From: Leptospira idonii
GTDB taxonomy: Bacteria; Spirochaetota; Leptospiria; Leptospirales; Leptospiraceae
Direction of reading: 5' to 3'
Assembly (NCBI RefSeq): GCF_004770995.1
Contig: NZ_RQHW01000008.1
Location: 62,001-126,000, forward strand
Length of the DNA: 64,000 nucleotides
The translations under genes were made by a program, and so were the position numbers. The first letter of the stretch is position 1. Each line of letters opens with the position of its first letter. Shown piece after piece: positions 53,137 to 62,510 of this stretch. Under the pieces are notes generated by a model. That model made no database searches. It saw only the letters and a program-made list of their open reading frames with translations, and was not told where the DNA came from.

Positions 53137-55659
53137 ATGAACCTTTCAATCGTAACAAATACTTTTTCCCTTCTAAAAAAGCGCCCTTTCCTTTCGGGAG
53201 GGGTGCTTTTTCTATTATTACTCCCTGTGATTCTCCATTTTATCTTTTGGGGACTAGTCGCTTCCAAAGCTCCCGATTATGAAAGAACGGTGCAGCATCC
53301 TTACTTAAGTTCGGAAGTCACTGTGGTTCGAGACAAACATGGAATTCCTCATATCGAAGCAGGGGATGCGAAATCCGCCTATTTTGTGTTAGGTTATGTA
53401 ACGGCGCAGGATCGTCTGTTTCAGATGGAGCTGCAAAGAAGGATCGGAAGAGGGGAACTGACAGAACTTTTCGGGGAAAAATTATTAGAGACGGATAAAT
53501 TTCTCAAAACCCTTCTTTTGAAAAAAACAGCGGAAGAGTATGCGAATGCGGAGAAGAAGATCCATCCTGAGGCATGGGAAAACTTGGATTCCTTTCTGGA
53601 AGGGATCAATGCCTTCGTAGCGGAAGGAACTTATCCGATCGAATATACGATTTTAGGAACCACTCCTAGACCATTTAACCGTGTAGATGCGATTTCATTT
53701 TTGTTTTATATGGGGTTTTCTTTTGCGGAAGGAATCAAATCGGACAGTTTGTTCTCCATCCTGGAATCTCAAATCAAGGATAGAAAGGTAGGAGAGTTAT
53801 TCCCTCGTTACGATTTTGAACAGAATGCTACCATTTTGGAATCACAACCGGGTTTTCCCCGATTGGCGACAAATTCCGGGGCGAAAAAAACTCCTCTTCC
53901 GGAAACTTCTTTCAAACAAAAAGCACAAGCTTCTTTATCTAAACCCTTGAAAGATGTTTCCGGTATTTACGAGTTGTTAGATGTCGTGAGTAATTTACAT
54001 CTTCCTATCGAGCCGATGGAAGGAAGTAATTCCTGGCTTGTGGCTCCGTCCAGGTCTTCCAGCGGGGGAGCGGTTCTTGCCAACGACCCTCATATCGCTC
54101 TTTCCAATCCGGGAACTTGGTACGAAGCTCATATTCGTTTCCCTGGTTACGAAAATTACGGTTATTTTTTAGCCATCATTCCTTTCCCTTTGATTGCGCA
54201 TAATCAAGATAAGGCGTGGGGTCTCACTATGTTGGAACATGACGACGTCAATCTATACTATGAGACCGTATCAGGGAATTTCGTGACGGAAAAAGGAAAA
54301 CAAGTTCCGATTCAGGTTTATTCCGATCCGATCTCTTTAAAAGGAGGAGGGTCGGAGAATTTCGAAGTAAAAATCACTCCTCACGGTCCGATACTAACGG
54401 AGCATATCAAAGGTTACACGGGAGATCGGCCGATCAGTTTGTATTGGTCACACCATCATCTTCCGAATCCTCTTTTGGACGTATTGTTCCAAATGGGAAG
54501 GGCGAAAAGTTTTCAGGAACTCGATTCCGCTTCTTCTTTGATCGCAGCCCCCGGACTTAATTTTAGTTATGCGGATGCAAAAGGAAATATCGCTTATTAT
54601 TCCGTAGGGAGATTCCCTATTTTAAAATCCGGAAATTCCCGTAAAATTTTGGAAGGCGCTACGGGAGAAAACGATGTGATCGGTTATCTTCCTTCCAGCC
54701 AAAACCCGAAACTCATCAACCCTCAAAATGGAATCATTGTCACTGCGAATAATAAAGTGACTTCCCGTCCGATTCCCGGTTTGGGTTTTCCGGAAGGAAA
54801 CTGGCAACCAGCGGATCGTTTTCAAAGGTTAGTTGATGTTCTGGGGCGTCAGGAAAAATGGTCTTTGGAGGAACTTGCTTCCTTACAGACAGATACAGTT
54901 GCTTCTTTTGCTCCCGTATATCTGGAGATCGCCCTTCCTGCGCTCGAGAAAGTCAAATCCCTTCCCGCAAAACGAGCGTTGTCCATTCTGAAACAATGGA
55001 ACTTCGAACATCATCCAGATTCGCAAGGCGCTGTAGTTTACGACGTATTCTTTTATTTGACTTTGAAGAATATGCTGATCGATGAGTTAGGCGAAAAGAA
55101 CTTTGAGTTGTATGGAGATTTTGCGGAATTCCTGAATGCATACAGAGCATTCGTGCAAAATCCAGATTCTCTTTTTTGGGATGATCTCCGAACGGAAGGA
55201 AAAGAAACCAGAGAAGATATTTTCGTAAAATCTTTGGAGGACACTGCTGTTTATTTGGAACAAAACGTTTCCAAGTCTCCTTCCTTATGGTTATGGAAAA
55301 ATTTATATCGAATCAAACATCCTCATCCTCTCGGGGTGATTCCTGTTTTGGGAAAAATTTTCGACGTCGGTCCTCTTCCTTCCGCAGGAGGAACGGAAGT
55401 CGTCAATAATTTGAAGTATAAATTAATGAAGGAAGACTGGACCGCAATGGCGGGCCCATCCAAAAGAAGAGTGATCGATTATGGCAGGTTTGGCGATTCC
55501 GTCACTCAACTGCCGATAGGAAATAGCGGAAATCTGGGAAGCCCGTTTTACGGGAATATGGTGGAAGATTATATCCTGGGAAAACATAGAACGATTTTAT
55601 ATTCTAAAGAAAGTTATTCTCAAGGCAGATTTAAAAAGGAATTTCACCCTTCCAAATAA
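53137..55659 (+). CDS. Penicillin acylase family Ntn-hydrolase
   Basis: 840 residues from ATG 53137 (an in-frame GTG lies one codon upstream). An N-terminal membrane or signal segment is followed by the alpha-chain region (VVRDKHGIPHIEAGDAKSAYFVLGYVTAQDRLFQMELQRR). The self-processing site is just before Ser297 in EGSNSWLVAPSRS, which becomes the catalytic N-terminal Ser of the beta chain. NDPHIALSNPGTWYEAHI is typical. Family members hydrolyse penicillin or acyl-homoserine lactones; the true substrate is unknown. A strong hairpin terminator follows. Confidence 0.93.
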   Translation: MNLSIVTNTFSLLKKRPFLSGGVLFLLLLPVILHFIFWGLVASKAPDYERTVQHPYLSSEVTVVRDKHGIPHIEAGDAKSAYFVLGYVTAQDRLFQMELQRRIGRGELTELFGEKLLETDKFLKTLLLKKTAEEYANAEKKIHPEAWENLDSFLEGINAFVAEGTYPIEYTILGTTPRPFNRVDAISFLFYMGFSFAEGIKSDSLFSILESQIKDRKVGELFPRYDFEQNATILESQPGFPRLATNSGAKKTPLPETSFKQKAQASLSKPLKDVSGIYELLDVVSNLHLPIEPMEGSNSWLVAPSRSSSGGAVLANDPHIALSNPGTWYEAHIRFPGYENYGYFLAIIPFPLIAHNQDKAWGLTMLEHDDVNLYYETVSGNFVTEKGKQVPIQVYSDPISLKGGGSENFEVKITPHGPILTEHIKGYTGDRPISLYWSHHHLPNPLLDVLFQMGRAKSFQELDSASSLIAAPGLNFSYADAKGNIAYYSVGRFPILKSGNSRKILEGATGENDVIGYLPSSQNPKLINPQNGIIVTANNKVTSRPIPGLGFPEGNWQPADRFQRLVDVLGRQEKWSLEELASLQTDTVASFAPVYLEIALPALEKVKSLPAKRALSILKQWNFEHHPDSQGAVVYDVFFYLTLKNMLIDELGEKNFELYGDFAEFLNAYRAFVQNPDSLFWDDLRTEGKETREDIFVKSLEDTAVYLEQNVSKSPSLWLWKNLYRIKHPHPLGVIPVLGKIFDVGPLPSAGGTEVVNNLKYKLMKEDWTAMAGPSKRRVIDYGRFGDSVTQLPIGNSGNLGSPFYGNMVEDYILGKHRTILYSKESYSQGRFKKEFHPSK

Positions 55660-55675
55660 CCTTATCTTTTTTAGT

Positions 55676-55711
55676 AGCATATCTTTCCGTTCTTTGTTCG
55701 GAAGATATGCT
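55676..55711 (+). terminator. Hairpin terminator after the penicillin-acylase gene
   Basis: AGCATATCTT-t-CCG pairs with CGG-AAGATATGCT around a nine-base loop: 13 pairs with one bulged T. It is followed by GTTTTCG, a short T-run. It separates the acylase gene from the RND operon. Confidence 0.75.
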
Positions 55712-55789
55712 GTTTTCGATTCGGATCTTCGTTTTCAATTATCTACTTGCTAGAACCGGACTGTTTCTGAATAAGTAAACTAAGCTGGG

Positions 55790-57064
55790 ATGATGATGAA
55801 TCGATTTGTTTCCCTATTTACGATCATTTGTTTTTTATGCTTCCGTTCCCCCGTTTTTTCCGTATCTCTTAAAGAAATAGAGAGAGAATTTCAGGAAAAA
55901 AATCTATTTTTATTATCCAAACAATACGAGATCGAATCTTCCCGTGCTCAGATTTTGCAAGCAAGACTTTGGCAGAATCCGAATCTTTATATAGAACAGA
56001 ATGTTTATAATTGGAAAACTGGTCGTTATTTCGACGTAACCAGCAAAGGGCAGTCTGTAGTTTCGTTTCAGCAGTTGATCGAATTGGGAGGAAAAAGAGA
56101 AAAACGAATCCAAGCAAAATCACTGTTGAAAGGAATCACCGAATATGAGTTATATGATCTTACCCGTGCTTTAAAATTCGAACTTAGATCCGCCTTTTTT
56201 TCCCTCTACTACTATCGTGAGATGATGGAGTTTTACAAAGGCAGCAGCCGTTCCATTTCGGAAACCATTGCTCGTATGGAAAAATCCTATTCCGATAAGG
56301 ATGTGACCCTCAGTGAAATCATGCGGCTCAAGGCGATTTTATTTTTACTCGATAATGAAAGTGCGAATCTTTCCGTCAAAATCCAGGAACAAGAAGATAG
56401 TTTGAGACTGCTCTTGAATCAAACGGAATCGAACCGTTTTCCCGTATTGGAATTGGATGAATCCGGCTTGGATCGTTTAGATATATTCTCTTTGAATGTT
56501 ACGGACCTGCAGGATTGGGGAGAAAAAAATCGTCCGGATGTTCAAATTGCCGATTTGATGATTCAATACGAAAGAACCAACTTATCTCTTGCGAAAGCGG
56601 AAGTGATTCCCGATTTGAATTTGGGAATCCTATGGGACAGGCAGGGAAGTTATATTGAAAACTATTACGCACTGACCGCAAGCATCGCTTTGCCGATCAA
56701 CGATAGAAACCAAGGAAATATCAAGTCCGCCGAACAATCCGTAAAGACTTCGGAAGTGAAAAAGGAGATCGTTCGAAATAAATTGAGAAAGGAAATCTAT
56801 GCATCCTGGAAAAAGGCGTTCGAAAAAGATAAAGTGTATCAATCTTACGCCAAAAACTTTATCGTAGACTATCATTCTTTAGCGGAAGTTATGTTGAAAA
56901 ATTATACGAAACGTTATATTACAATCATAGAATTCGCCGATTTTTTCGACGCATACAGACAAAGTATGGAGCAGTTTCTGAATTTGAGAATCGAAAGGCT
57001 TCAGTCTTTCGAGAATTTGAATTTTTCCGTCGGCTTTAATCTTTTGGAATTGGAGAAAAACTAA
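55790..57064 (+). CDS. TolC-family outer-membrane efflux protein (CusC/CzcC-like)
   Basis: 424 residues. A signal peptide (FVSLFTIICFLCFRSPVFS) leads to the OEP fold with two long helical repeats (FQEKNLFLLSKQYEIESSRAQILQARLWQNPNLY and the matching second half). Three in-frame ATGs follow each other (55790, 55793, 55796); GGG sits just before the first, so the third has better spacing. It is the outer-membrane channel for the metal-type RND pump. The adaptor gene starts one base after its stop. Confidence 0.88.
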   Translation: MMMNRFVSLFTIICFLCFRSPVFSVSLKEIEREFQEKNLFLLSKQYEIESSRAQILQARLWQNPNLYIEQNVYNWKTGRYFDVTSKGQSVVSFQQLIELGGKREKRIQAKSLLKGITEYELYDLTRALKFELRSAFFSLYYYREMMEFYKGSSRSISETIARMEKSYSDKDVTLSEIMRLKAILFLLDNESANLSVKIQEQEDSLRLLLNQTESNRFPVLELDESGLDRLDIFSLNVTDLQDWGEKNRPDVQIADLMIQYERTNLSLAKAEVIPDLNLGILWDRQGSYIENYYALTASIALPINDRNQGNIKSAEQSVKTSEVKKEIVRNKLRKEIYASWKKAFEKDKVYQSYAKNFIVDYHSLAEVMLKNYTKRYITIIEFADFFDAYRQSMEQFLNLRIERLQSFENLNFSVGFNLLELEKN

Positions 57065-57065
57065 A

Positions 57066-58019
57066 ATGCGAAACGTTTTCATCCTTTTTTCCTTTCTATT
57101 CTTTCTGTTTTGTTCCAAGTCAGAGGAAAAATCGGTGGTAGACCACAGTTTTCCAACCGTAACGAACAACGGAAAAACAATCACCTTTTCAAGTGAAGAA
57201 TCGATGCACCGATTCGAGTCGATCGTTCTACAAAGACAACAGGGGTTCCTTTCTGTTTTGGCTACGGCTCATGTGATCGCCAGCATCTCGTCTTCTGTTC
57301 GTAATACGGAAAAAGTGATTCTATTCGAAAACCCGGAAATCGCATCTTTATATGCCAGTTATAAAAAATCAAAAACCGATTTGGCAAAAGCCAGAAAAAA
57401 CATAGAGCGTGTGAAGGATATGTTCGAGAACCGAGTCGCTACGAGAAAAGATATGTTTGAAGCTGAGGCGGAACTCACAGACAGCATCGCAGACATAGAA
57501 GAGAAAGAATCCAAACTCAGAAGTTTGGGCTTCAATCCCATCCAATTGGAATCTTATTCTTCCGGCACGGTCATCATCGTTTCCGAACTTCCCGAATCCC
57601 AATTGTCTCAAGTGGAAGTGGGAGAAAGCGTGGACATCACTTTCTCCGCTTATCCGGACAAGGTTTTTGTGGGAAAGGCGGAAGCTATCGGGGACAGTTT
57701 GGATAGTGCAACTCGTACGGCAAAAATCAGAGTAGCTTTGAAAGTGGGTTCACAAAAAATCCTTCCGGGAATGTTCGCAAAAGTAGAGTTTGGTGATCGA
57801 ACCGAAAACCTTTTGATACTTCCCAAAACCTCCGTCGTAAGCGTGGAGGGAAAAGATTATGTATTCGTAAAAGCCGATTCAAAAACAATCCTTCGCAGGG
57901 AAGTGAAGTATTTGATCGGTTCCGGCAATGAAATCTCCATCTTATCCGGCTTGGAAGAGGGGGAAGAGGTGATCGTAAAAAGCGTCATCCTCTTAAAAGG
58001 AATCAGTTTCGGATTATAA
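57066..58019 (+). CDS. RND periplasmic adaptor (membrane fusion) lipoprotein
   Basis: 317 residues, short for the family. The lipobox LFFLFC gives acylated Cys16. It has the coiled-coil hairpin (KKSKTDLAKARKNIERVKDMFENRVATRKDMFEAEAEL), the lipoyl-like and beta-barrel segments (SGTVIIVSELPESQLSQVEVGESVDITF, IGDSLDSATRTAKIRVALKV) and the membrane-proximal end (SGLEEGEEVIVK). It bridges the CzcA-like pump and the outer-membrane channel. Genes are packed: one base to the channel gene and two bases to the pump gene. Confidence 0.9.
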   Translation: MRNVFILFSFLFFLFCSKSEEKSVVDHSFPTVTNNGKTITFSSEESMHRFESIVLQRQQGFLSVLATAHVIASISSSVRNTEKVILFENPEIASLYASYKKSKTDLAKARKNIERVKDMFENRVATRKDMFEAEAELTDSIADIEEKESKLRSLGFNPIQLESYSSGTVIIVSELPESQLSQVEVGESVDITFSAYPDKVFVGKAEAIGDSLDSATRTAKIRVALKVGSQKILPGMFAKVEFGDRTENLLILPKTSVVSVEGKDYVFVKADSKTILRREVKYLIGSGNEISILSGLEEGEEVIVKSVILLKGISFGL

Positions 58020-58021
58020 GC

Positions 58022-61000
58022 ATGATTGAAAGATTCATTGAGATCAGCCAAAATCAGAAAGTATTCACTATTTGTTTTACGATTATGATCATTTTGGGAG
58101 GTCTTTGGGCTTGGAAGGCTCTCAAAAAAGAGGCTTATCCAGACATCGGAGATACCCAAGTAACAGTGATTGTGCGGTATCCCGGGCGTGCCGCTTTGGA
58201 AGTGGAACAACTCATTACTTTACCCTTGGAAAGAGCCTTAGGTTCCGTTCCTCAAGTGATCAGCAGGCGTTCCAAAACAATCTTCGGTCTTTGTGTCTAT
58301 CAGTTGGTGTTCGATGACGGAACGGACGATTATTTTGCAAGGCAGAGAATTTTAGAAAAGCTCAGTTTGATTGATCTTCCGGAAGGAGCTGATTTCGACT
58401 TGGCTCCTCTTACGAGTCCTGTCGGCGAAATTTTACGTTATGTGATCGAGTCGGAAGACTATCATAGCCAAACGGATTTACGAACCTTTCAGGAGTGGAT
58501 CGTTATTCCCCGTTTGCTGCAAGTGAAAGGAGTCGCCGATGTGATCAATTTCGGAGGACTTTCCAAACAATACCATGCAGTCGTTTTCCCGGAACGTTTG
58601 TACGGTTTGAATCTAAGTTTGGATGATGTAGTGCATTCCATTCAGAAAAACAATTATAATACGGGAGGAAACTATATCCATTCCGGCGAACAGAGTTTAG
58701 CGATCCGAAGTATGGGTGCCATTCGTTCGAAAGATGATTTGGAATCGATCGTAGTTAAAAATTCCGGGGGAGTTCCCGTTTTTTTATCCCAATTGGGAAG
58801 AGTGGAAGAAGGATACAAACCACCGTCCGGAATTTTAGGTTATTACTATCTTAAAGACGGAATCCAAGTCCAAAATCCCTCGGGAGTGCAGGGAATGGTT
58901 GTTATGCGTAGAGGGTCCAATCCTACGGAAGTGATCCAAAGTCTAAAAAAGAAGATCAAAGACATCAACGAAAACATTCTTCCTAAAGGAGCCAAGCTGA
59001 CTCTGGTATATGACCGCTCCAATTTGGTGGATCATACCATTCGAACCGTCGGCAGAACCGTATTGGAAGGAATTTTATTCGTTTTGATCATTCTGATTTT
59101 TTTTATGGGAAGTTGGTCGACCGCATTGATCGTCGCGACTACCATTCCCATCTCCCTTTTATTCGCATTCGGGATGATGTACATCACAGGGATTCCAGTC
59201 AATTTACTTTCGTTAGGTGCGATTGACTTCGGGATCATAGTGGATGGTTCTGTTGTGATGGTGGAAGCTTTACTTCGTTCCATACGTAAACCGGAGGATA
59301 GAAACCAAGCCCACTTCATTGCTGTTTCTAAAGACACCGGGAAAGAAATATTTTTTTCCATATTGATCATCATTTTATCCTACTTCCCTATTTTTTCGCT
59401 GCAAAGGGTGGAAGGAAAACTATTTTCCCCGATGGCATACACTCTTTCCTTTGCGATCGGCGGTTCACTGTTATTGACTCTATCCATTGTTCCCATTTTA
59501 TTATATTACACGATTCGAAAATCTAAATCGTCCCGTATGGAATGGGAGAATCCTATTTACCTTAGAATGGAAAAATATTATTCCCTTCTTCTCGATAAAC
59601 TTTTTCTTCATTTCAAAAAGTATGCGATTTTGGGCTTTAGTATCGCCTTTTTTATCTTCAGCATCACTTTCTATCGAATCGGTGTGGAATATCTCCCCGA
59701 ATTGGATGAAGGTTCCTTGAATATACGCGCTTTTCTCCCTGCGGGAATTTCTTTACAAACTGCAAGAACCATTTCGGACGAATCCAGATCATTGATCTCT
59801 TCGAAAAAAGAAGTGAATTTAGTGGTAAGCCAATTGGGAAGAAATGATGATGGAACAGATCCTTACGGTTCCAACAGAATCGAGATACTTGTAGGTTTAT
59901 ATCCTTATGAGGAATGGGAATCGGGAAAGAGCAAAGCAGAGTTAGCTGATGAAATCAAATCCGAATTGATCCGAACTTTTCCAGGAGTCAAATTTTTATT
60001 ATCCCAACCTATTATGGACAATGTGGCCGAATCTGCGACGGGAAGTGTTGCCGACTTAGCCATTCATGTTGCGGGGACGGATCTGGTTCGTTTGAGAGAA
60101 TTGGGAAATGAAATTCTTTCCGTGATCAGTTCCATCCCCGGTTCTGTAGACGGTGCCATCGAACAAGAAGCTTCTCAAGCTCAAGTTGTGATCGAAATCA
60201 AAAGAAGGGAAGCTGCCCGTTACGGAATCAATATCAGCGAGATCCAAGATATGATCGAAGCCTCCATCGGAGGTAAAGAAATTTCCACTCTTTATGAAGA
60301 TGCTTGGCGTTTCGGGATTGTAGTTCGTTATCCTTCCTCTTATAAAAATTCAATAAAGGCGCTGGAAGGGCTGTTGATTAAATCGGAAAACGGAGCCTTC
60401 GTGCCTTTGAAAGATCTTGCTTATATAGATGAAAAGGACGGCCCCACCATCATCCAAAGAAACGACAACAGAAGGGTGATTTCCGTTCGCACAAATATTC
60501 GAGGAAGAGATCAAGCCGGGTTCGTGAAAGAAGCTCAAGAACAAGTCTCTAAAAAAGTGACTCTTGATAAACGATATGAACTGCAATGGGGAGGTCAATA
60601 CGAGAATTTAATAAGGGCAGGCGACAGGTTGATGATCATCATTCCTATCACATTCTTCTTGGTATTCATTCTATTGTATTTTCATTTCAAAGATTTCCGA
60701 TATTCTTTGACTGCCATGATTTGTGTTCCCTTTTCCTTAACGGGAGGAGTCGTGTTTCTCGCACTGAGAGGGTATCACTTCAATGTTTCCGCAGGGATCG
60801 GTTTTATTTCCTTATTCGGGATCTGCACCATGACAGGGGTTTTGTTTTTATCTCGAATGAAAAAACATTCCATCACTGGAAGTTTGGAAGAAAGAATTGC
60901 CGCAGTAAAAGAAGCCGCCGTTTTGCAATACAAACCTCGTATTATGACAATCTTGCTAGCGTTATGTGGTCTTATCCCCGCTATGTTGGGACATGGGGTC

Positions 61001-61129
61001 GGATCCGACATCCAACGTTATATGGCCACAGTCATTGTGGGAGGGTTGTTTTGTGAACTCTTCCTTACTTTGACCTTGCTTCCTTGTTTTTATCTTTGGA
61101 TTTGCTCCGAGGAAGGGCAGGGCGCGTAA
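58022..61129 (+). CDS. Heavy-metal RND efflux pump (CzcA-like)
   Basis: 1035 residues, RND layout. The proton relay Asp402, Asp408 and Glu415 in GAIDFGIIVDGSVVMVE is identical in position and motif to that of CzcA. Thus it is of the HME class that exports divalent metals or Cu/Ag. The methionine relay of the Cu(I)/Ag(I) pump CusA (M573, M623) is not apparent where I aligned it by eye, so a divalent metal such as Zn, Co, Cd or Ni is more likely. It ends an operon channel-adaptor-pump (55790-61129). No terminator is certain after it. Confidence 0.93.
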   Translation: MIERFIEISQNQKVFTICFTIMIILGGLWAWKALKKEAYPDIGDTQVTVIVRYPGRAALEVEQLITLPLERALGSVPQVISRRSKTIFGLCVYQLVFDDGTDDYFARQRILEKLSLIDLPEGADFDLAPLTSPVGEILRYVIESEDYHSQTDLRTFQEWIVIPRLLQVKGVADVINFGGLSKQYHAVVFPERLYGLNLSLDDVVHSIQKNNYNTGGNYIHSGEQSLAIRSMGAIRSKDDLESIVVKNSGGVPVFLSQLGRVEEGYKPPSGILGYYYLKDGIQVQNPSGVQGMVVMRRGSNPTEVIQSLKKKIKDINENILPKGAKLTLVYDRSNLVDHTIRTVGRTVLEGILFVLIILIFFMGSWSTALIVATTIPISLLFAFGMMYITGIPVNLLSLGAIDFGIIVDGSVVMVEALLRSIRKPEDRNQAHFIAVSKDTGKEIFFSILIIILSYFPIFSLQRVEGKLFSPMAYTLSFAIGGSLLLTLSIVPILLYYTIRKSKSSRMEWENPIYLRMEKYYSLLLDKLFLHFKKYAILGFSIAFFIFSITFYRIGVEYLPELDEGSLNIRAFLPAGISLQTARTISDESRSLISSKKEVNLVVSQLGRNDDGTDPYGSNRIEILVGLYPYEEWESGKSKAELADEIKSELIRTFPGVKFLLSQPIMDNVAESATGSVADLAIHVAGTDLVRLRELGNEILSVISSIPGSVDGAIEQEASQAQVVIEIKRREAARYGINISEIQDMIEASIGGKEISTLYEDAWRFGIVVRYPSSYKNSIKALEGLLIKSENGAFVPLKDLAYIDEKDGPTIIQRNDNRRVISVRTNIRGRDQAGFVKEAQEQVSKKVTLDKRYELQWGGQYENLIRAGDRLMIIIPITFFLVFILLYFHFKDFRYSLTAMICVPFSLTGGVVFLALRGYHFNVSAGIGFISLFGICTMTGVLFLSRMKKHSITGSLEERIAAVKEAAVLQYKPRIMTILLALCGLIPAMLGHGVGSDIQRYMATVIVGGLFCELFLTLTLLPCFYLWICSEEGQGA

Positions 61130-61322
61130 ATCGTTCGATCCGCACTCTGTCTGGGAGAGAAATCTCTCAGTCGCTCTGCGCGTGAATCCTGTCATTTGGG
61201 GAAGATTTTCCCAAAAACATTCTAGGTTTTTCTCTTTTTCCTTCGAAATTTGCATCTTTCTGCCATAAGCGGGCTGATAAATCTGTTTCTATTCCTTCGT
61301 TTCGGCCGATAGTTTGGGTAGT
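61130..61322. other. Gap between RND pump and TPR protein genes
   Basis: 193 bp with no gene. It holds GAGAGAAATCTCTC-type and TTTGGGgAA..TTtTCCCAAA (61195-61215) inverted repeats. The second, followed by AAAAC and later TTTTTCTCTTTTT, might be a weak terminator. I see no clear promoter. Confidence 0.4.
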
Positions 61323-62498
61323 ATGTCCTTTCGATTCGTCTTGGTATGTTTGTCTTTATTCTTAAGTTTGTTTTCCTTGTTTTCGCAAACTTCGGAAGAA
61401 AGGCTTGCTTTCGCATTCAAAAGCCAAGACTCTCTCGATCCTCTTCGCATGATCATTGTAGGCGAAGTCATTGGAATCGAGAAGGCAAGTTTTTTCGAAG
61501 TGGATAAAGTCTCCGCCGAATTGGACGTGGACACTCGTCCGGATACTGTGACTGTGAAAGTTCCCAGTCCGAAAGGACTCAGAGTAGGACAGACTCTATA
61601 TCTTTTGGAAAAAAATCCGGATCATAAAACCTATCGGGACGGAAATATCGTGGGAATGGTCACAGTGAAATCCGTTTTCCAAACGACATTTTTCGGATGG
61701 CAGGTTCGAGGGGAAGGATACCTTCGTTTGATCGAAGATCGACCTGTAACTGCTGCTAGGTTATTGGATACCACTAAATACGAAGAAGCATTCATCGCAA
61801 AAAAACAAGCTGATCATTTTGTCGCCAAAGGAAAGTTAGAAGAAGCGATTCGTTTGTACAAACGAGCCATTTCCATGGACCCCGGGCATCCTGATATTCA
61901 TTTCGCATTAGGAAAGGTGCATTGGCAGGATGGAGAAGGATACGTATCCGCAGCATACGAATTTTCGCAAGCTTGGAAAAACAGGGAACGTTTTTCCAAT
62001 GCACAGGAAAAACTATTATTCTATCTGGAATATATGAGGTTCCTCATCTATCAATTCAAAACGGAAGGAAAGGAAAATCCTAAGAGTCTGGAACTACTTC
62101 CTCAAATCGCAAAAGAAGCCAGAACTTTGAATCCTAAAAATTACGAAGCTTGGTTGTACAGTTTCGAATCCGCTTATCTTCAGTTTGTAAGAGCGAATGC
62201 ATTGGCCTCAGGAATGGATGCCCGCAAAAACAAGGATGAGTGGTCCGAAAAAGCGGAAGAGGCTTTGGCAAAATCTTTGTCTCTTCGTAAATCCGACTAT
62301 TATCTTCATAAATTAGCTTGCGAATATTATAATTTGAAGTGGAAGGAAACGAGAGGTTCTCAGAAGGAAAAAGACTACAGAGACAAACTCGTAGAACATG
62401 GAAAATTATTGAGAATCTATTATACCGGTGAAGGAACCATTTCCGAAGAAATTCTAAATGCGGTGAGACTTGCGGAAAAACAATCAGGAATTCACTGA
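61323..62498 (+). CDS. Exported TPR-repeat protein of unknown function
   Basis: 391 residues from ATG 61323. A Sec-type signal (FVLVCLSLFLSLFSLFSQ) leads to an N-terminal beta-rich domain (about 30-140) and TPR-like helices (DHFVAKGKLEEAIRLYKRAISMDPGHPDIHFALGKVHWQ, around residues 155-195, and again to the end). TPR proteins scaffold complexes; in Leptospira, such exported proteins are often of unknown function. There is no clear domain of known function otherwise. It converges with the PilZ-type gene, 12 bp apart. Confidence 0.78.
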   Translation: MSFRFVLVCLSLFLSLFSLFSQTSEERLAFAFKSQDSLDPLRMIIVGEVIGIEKASFFEVDKVSAELDVDTRPDTVTVKVPSPKGLRVGQTLYLLEKNPDHKTYRDGNIVGMVTVKSVFQTTFFGWQVRGEGYLRLIEDRPVTAARLLDTTKYEEAFIAKKQADHFVAKGKLEEAIRLYKRAISMDPGHPDIHFALGKVHWQDGEGYVSAAYEFSQAWKNRERFSNAQEKLLFYLEYMRFLIYQFKTEGKENPKSLELLPQIAKEARTLNPKNYEAWLYSFESAYLQFVRANALASGMDARKNKDEWSEKAEEALAKSLSLRKSDYYLHKLACEYYNLKWKETRGSQKEKDYRDKLVEHGKLLRIYYTGEGTISEEILNAVRLAEKQSGIH

Positions 62499-62510
62499 GA
62501 TTCTCTGATT

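Noticed and set aside
61195..61215. TTTGGGGAA..TTTTCCCAAA repeat as a terminator of the RND operon
   Set aside because: The inverted repeat is imperfect and no T-run follows directly; left as a note in the gap description.
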